Origin: Sedimentisphaerales bacterium
GTDB taxonomy: Bacteria > Planctomycetota > Phycisphaerae > Sedimentisphaerales > SM23-30
Direction of reading: 5' to 3'
Assembly (NCBI GenBank): GCA_016932145.1
Contig: JAFGDI010000027.1
Location: 1-5,401, forward strand
Length of the DNA: 5,401 nt
Part shown: positions 5,135 through 5,401 of the stretch, one piece after another
How the letters are laid out: each line of letters starts with the position of its first letter
Position numbering within the stretch: position 1 is the stretch's first letter
Notes under the pieces: generated by a model
Databases searched by the model: none
The model's input: the letters and a program-made list of their open reading frames with translations, nothing else
Told to the model about the DNA's origin: nothing
Program-made: the position numbers and the translations under genes

Positions 5135-5401
5135 AAATTGTCACAATTCTTAAAATTCAGGATAATTACTTCTTTATCAACAACAACTGCTATACGCTAA
5201 AACAATAACGATCATCAGAATTGTCAATTTACTACTCAACTTTGAGCAGCTTCATAAATTTCTTACAATACGAATTAAAGGTGTCCGACCCAATCCTGTT
5301 CGGCACGGCATTTGCTTACTTGTTAAATCGGCTATGATTGTATCGGATAGACACATAGTTTCCAAGACAAATTGTGATTGGAAAATATAACCGCGCAGCA
5401 T
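5135..5401. other. Upstream region of the GH28 gene
   Basis: This region runs from the GH28 start to the window edge and holds no gene I can support. For the GH28 gene, a TTGACA on the minus strand (5227-5222) is a possible -35 box, but no good -10 follows at 16-18 bp. A palindrome sits beside the start codon (5136-5148). Near 5277-5306 the sequence AAAGGTGTCCGACCC...TTCGGCAC starts with the same 9-mer as at 617-625 and can form a weak bulged stem; it may be another worn repeat. The minus strand is open from the window edge at 5401 to a TGA at 5254-5252 (49 codons), but the peptide matches nothing I know. Confidence 0.45.
5136..5148. promoter_or_regulatory. Perfect palindrome AATTGT-C-ACAATT beside the GH28 start
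   Basis: This 13-bp perfect dyad ends one base before the GH28 start codon when read on the minus strand. Related AATTGTCAATT occurs at 5220-5230, overlapping the possible -35 box, and AAATTGTGATT at 5369-5379. A transcription factor site is possible. In AT-rich DNA such dyads also arise by chance, and if transcribed it would fold over the translation start. Confidence 0.3.

Noticed and set aside
5252..5401. Minus-strand 49-codon frame starting at the window edge
   Set aside because: The ATG coincides with the last base of the window, so a start cannot be judged. The peptide is unrecognised, and another frame on the same strand here is equally open near 5232-5310.

Overview
The window looks like a bacterial chromosome segment of moderate to low GC, with coding regions clearly richer in GC than the AT-rich gaps. 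It has a conserved sugar-nucleotide gene at the left edge, a secreted plant-polysaccharide enzyme on the right, and a worn accessory patch between them. A secreted GH28 enzyme with an N-terminal CBM35-like module, plus palindromic repeats beside a RAYT-type transposase remnant, would fit a polysaccharide-degrading anaerobe, for example of the Planctomycetes/Lentisphaerae group. That placement is only a guess from gene style; no marker gene is present.

Layout. Positions 1-374 (+) are the C-terminal third of UDP-glucose 4-epimerase (galE), cut by the window edge. Positions 375-684 are very AT-rich non-coding DNA ending in a palindromic repeat. Positions 685-1737 (+) hold a full-length RhuM-family gene interrupted by one in-frame TAA at codon 75. 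Positions 1738-1962 are non-coding and contain a second repeat copy inside an 88-bp composite element. Positions 1963-2478 (+) encode a Bro-N domain joined to only the first part of a Fic domain; the Fic catalytic motif is absent. Positions 2538-2882 (+) encode an unrecognised 114-residue protein with a good ribosome binding site. Positions 2883-3367 are a graveyard of repeats: a RAYT transposase N-terminal remnant on the minus strand, a second copy of the composite element, a short coding-like scrap and an inverted repeat copy. Positions 3368-5134 (-) encode a 588-residue exported CBM35-GH28 protein. Positions 5135-5401 are its upstream region.

How it fits together. galE and the GH28 gene converge, and the roughly 2.9 kb between them holds RhuM, Bro-N/Fic and a small orphan gene. 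RhuM and Bro-N/Fic families often occur in phage-derived or defence/toxin-like accessory DNA. Both recognisable accessory genes are damaged, as is the transposase, so the patch reads as a decaying insertion site rather than a working system. The strongest unexplained structure is the repeat family: copies with a palindromic core of the type GGTACC-T-GGTACC sit about 21-25 bp upstream of both accessory start codons, flank the transposase remnant, and occur in inverted orientation near the end of the GH28 gene. I see no CRISPR array, tRNA, rRNA or intact mobile element.
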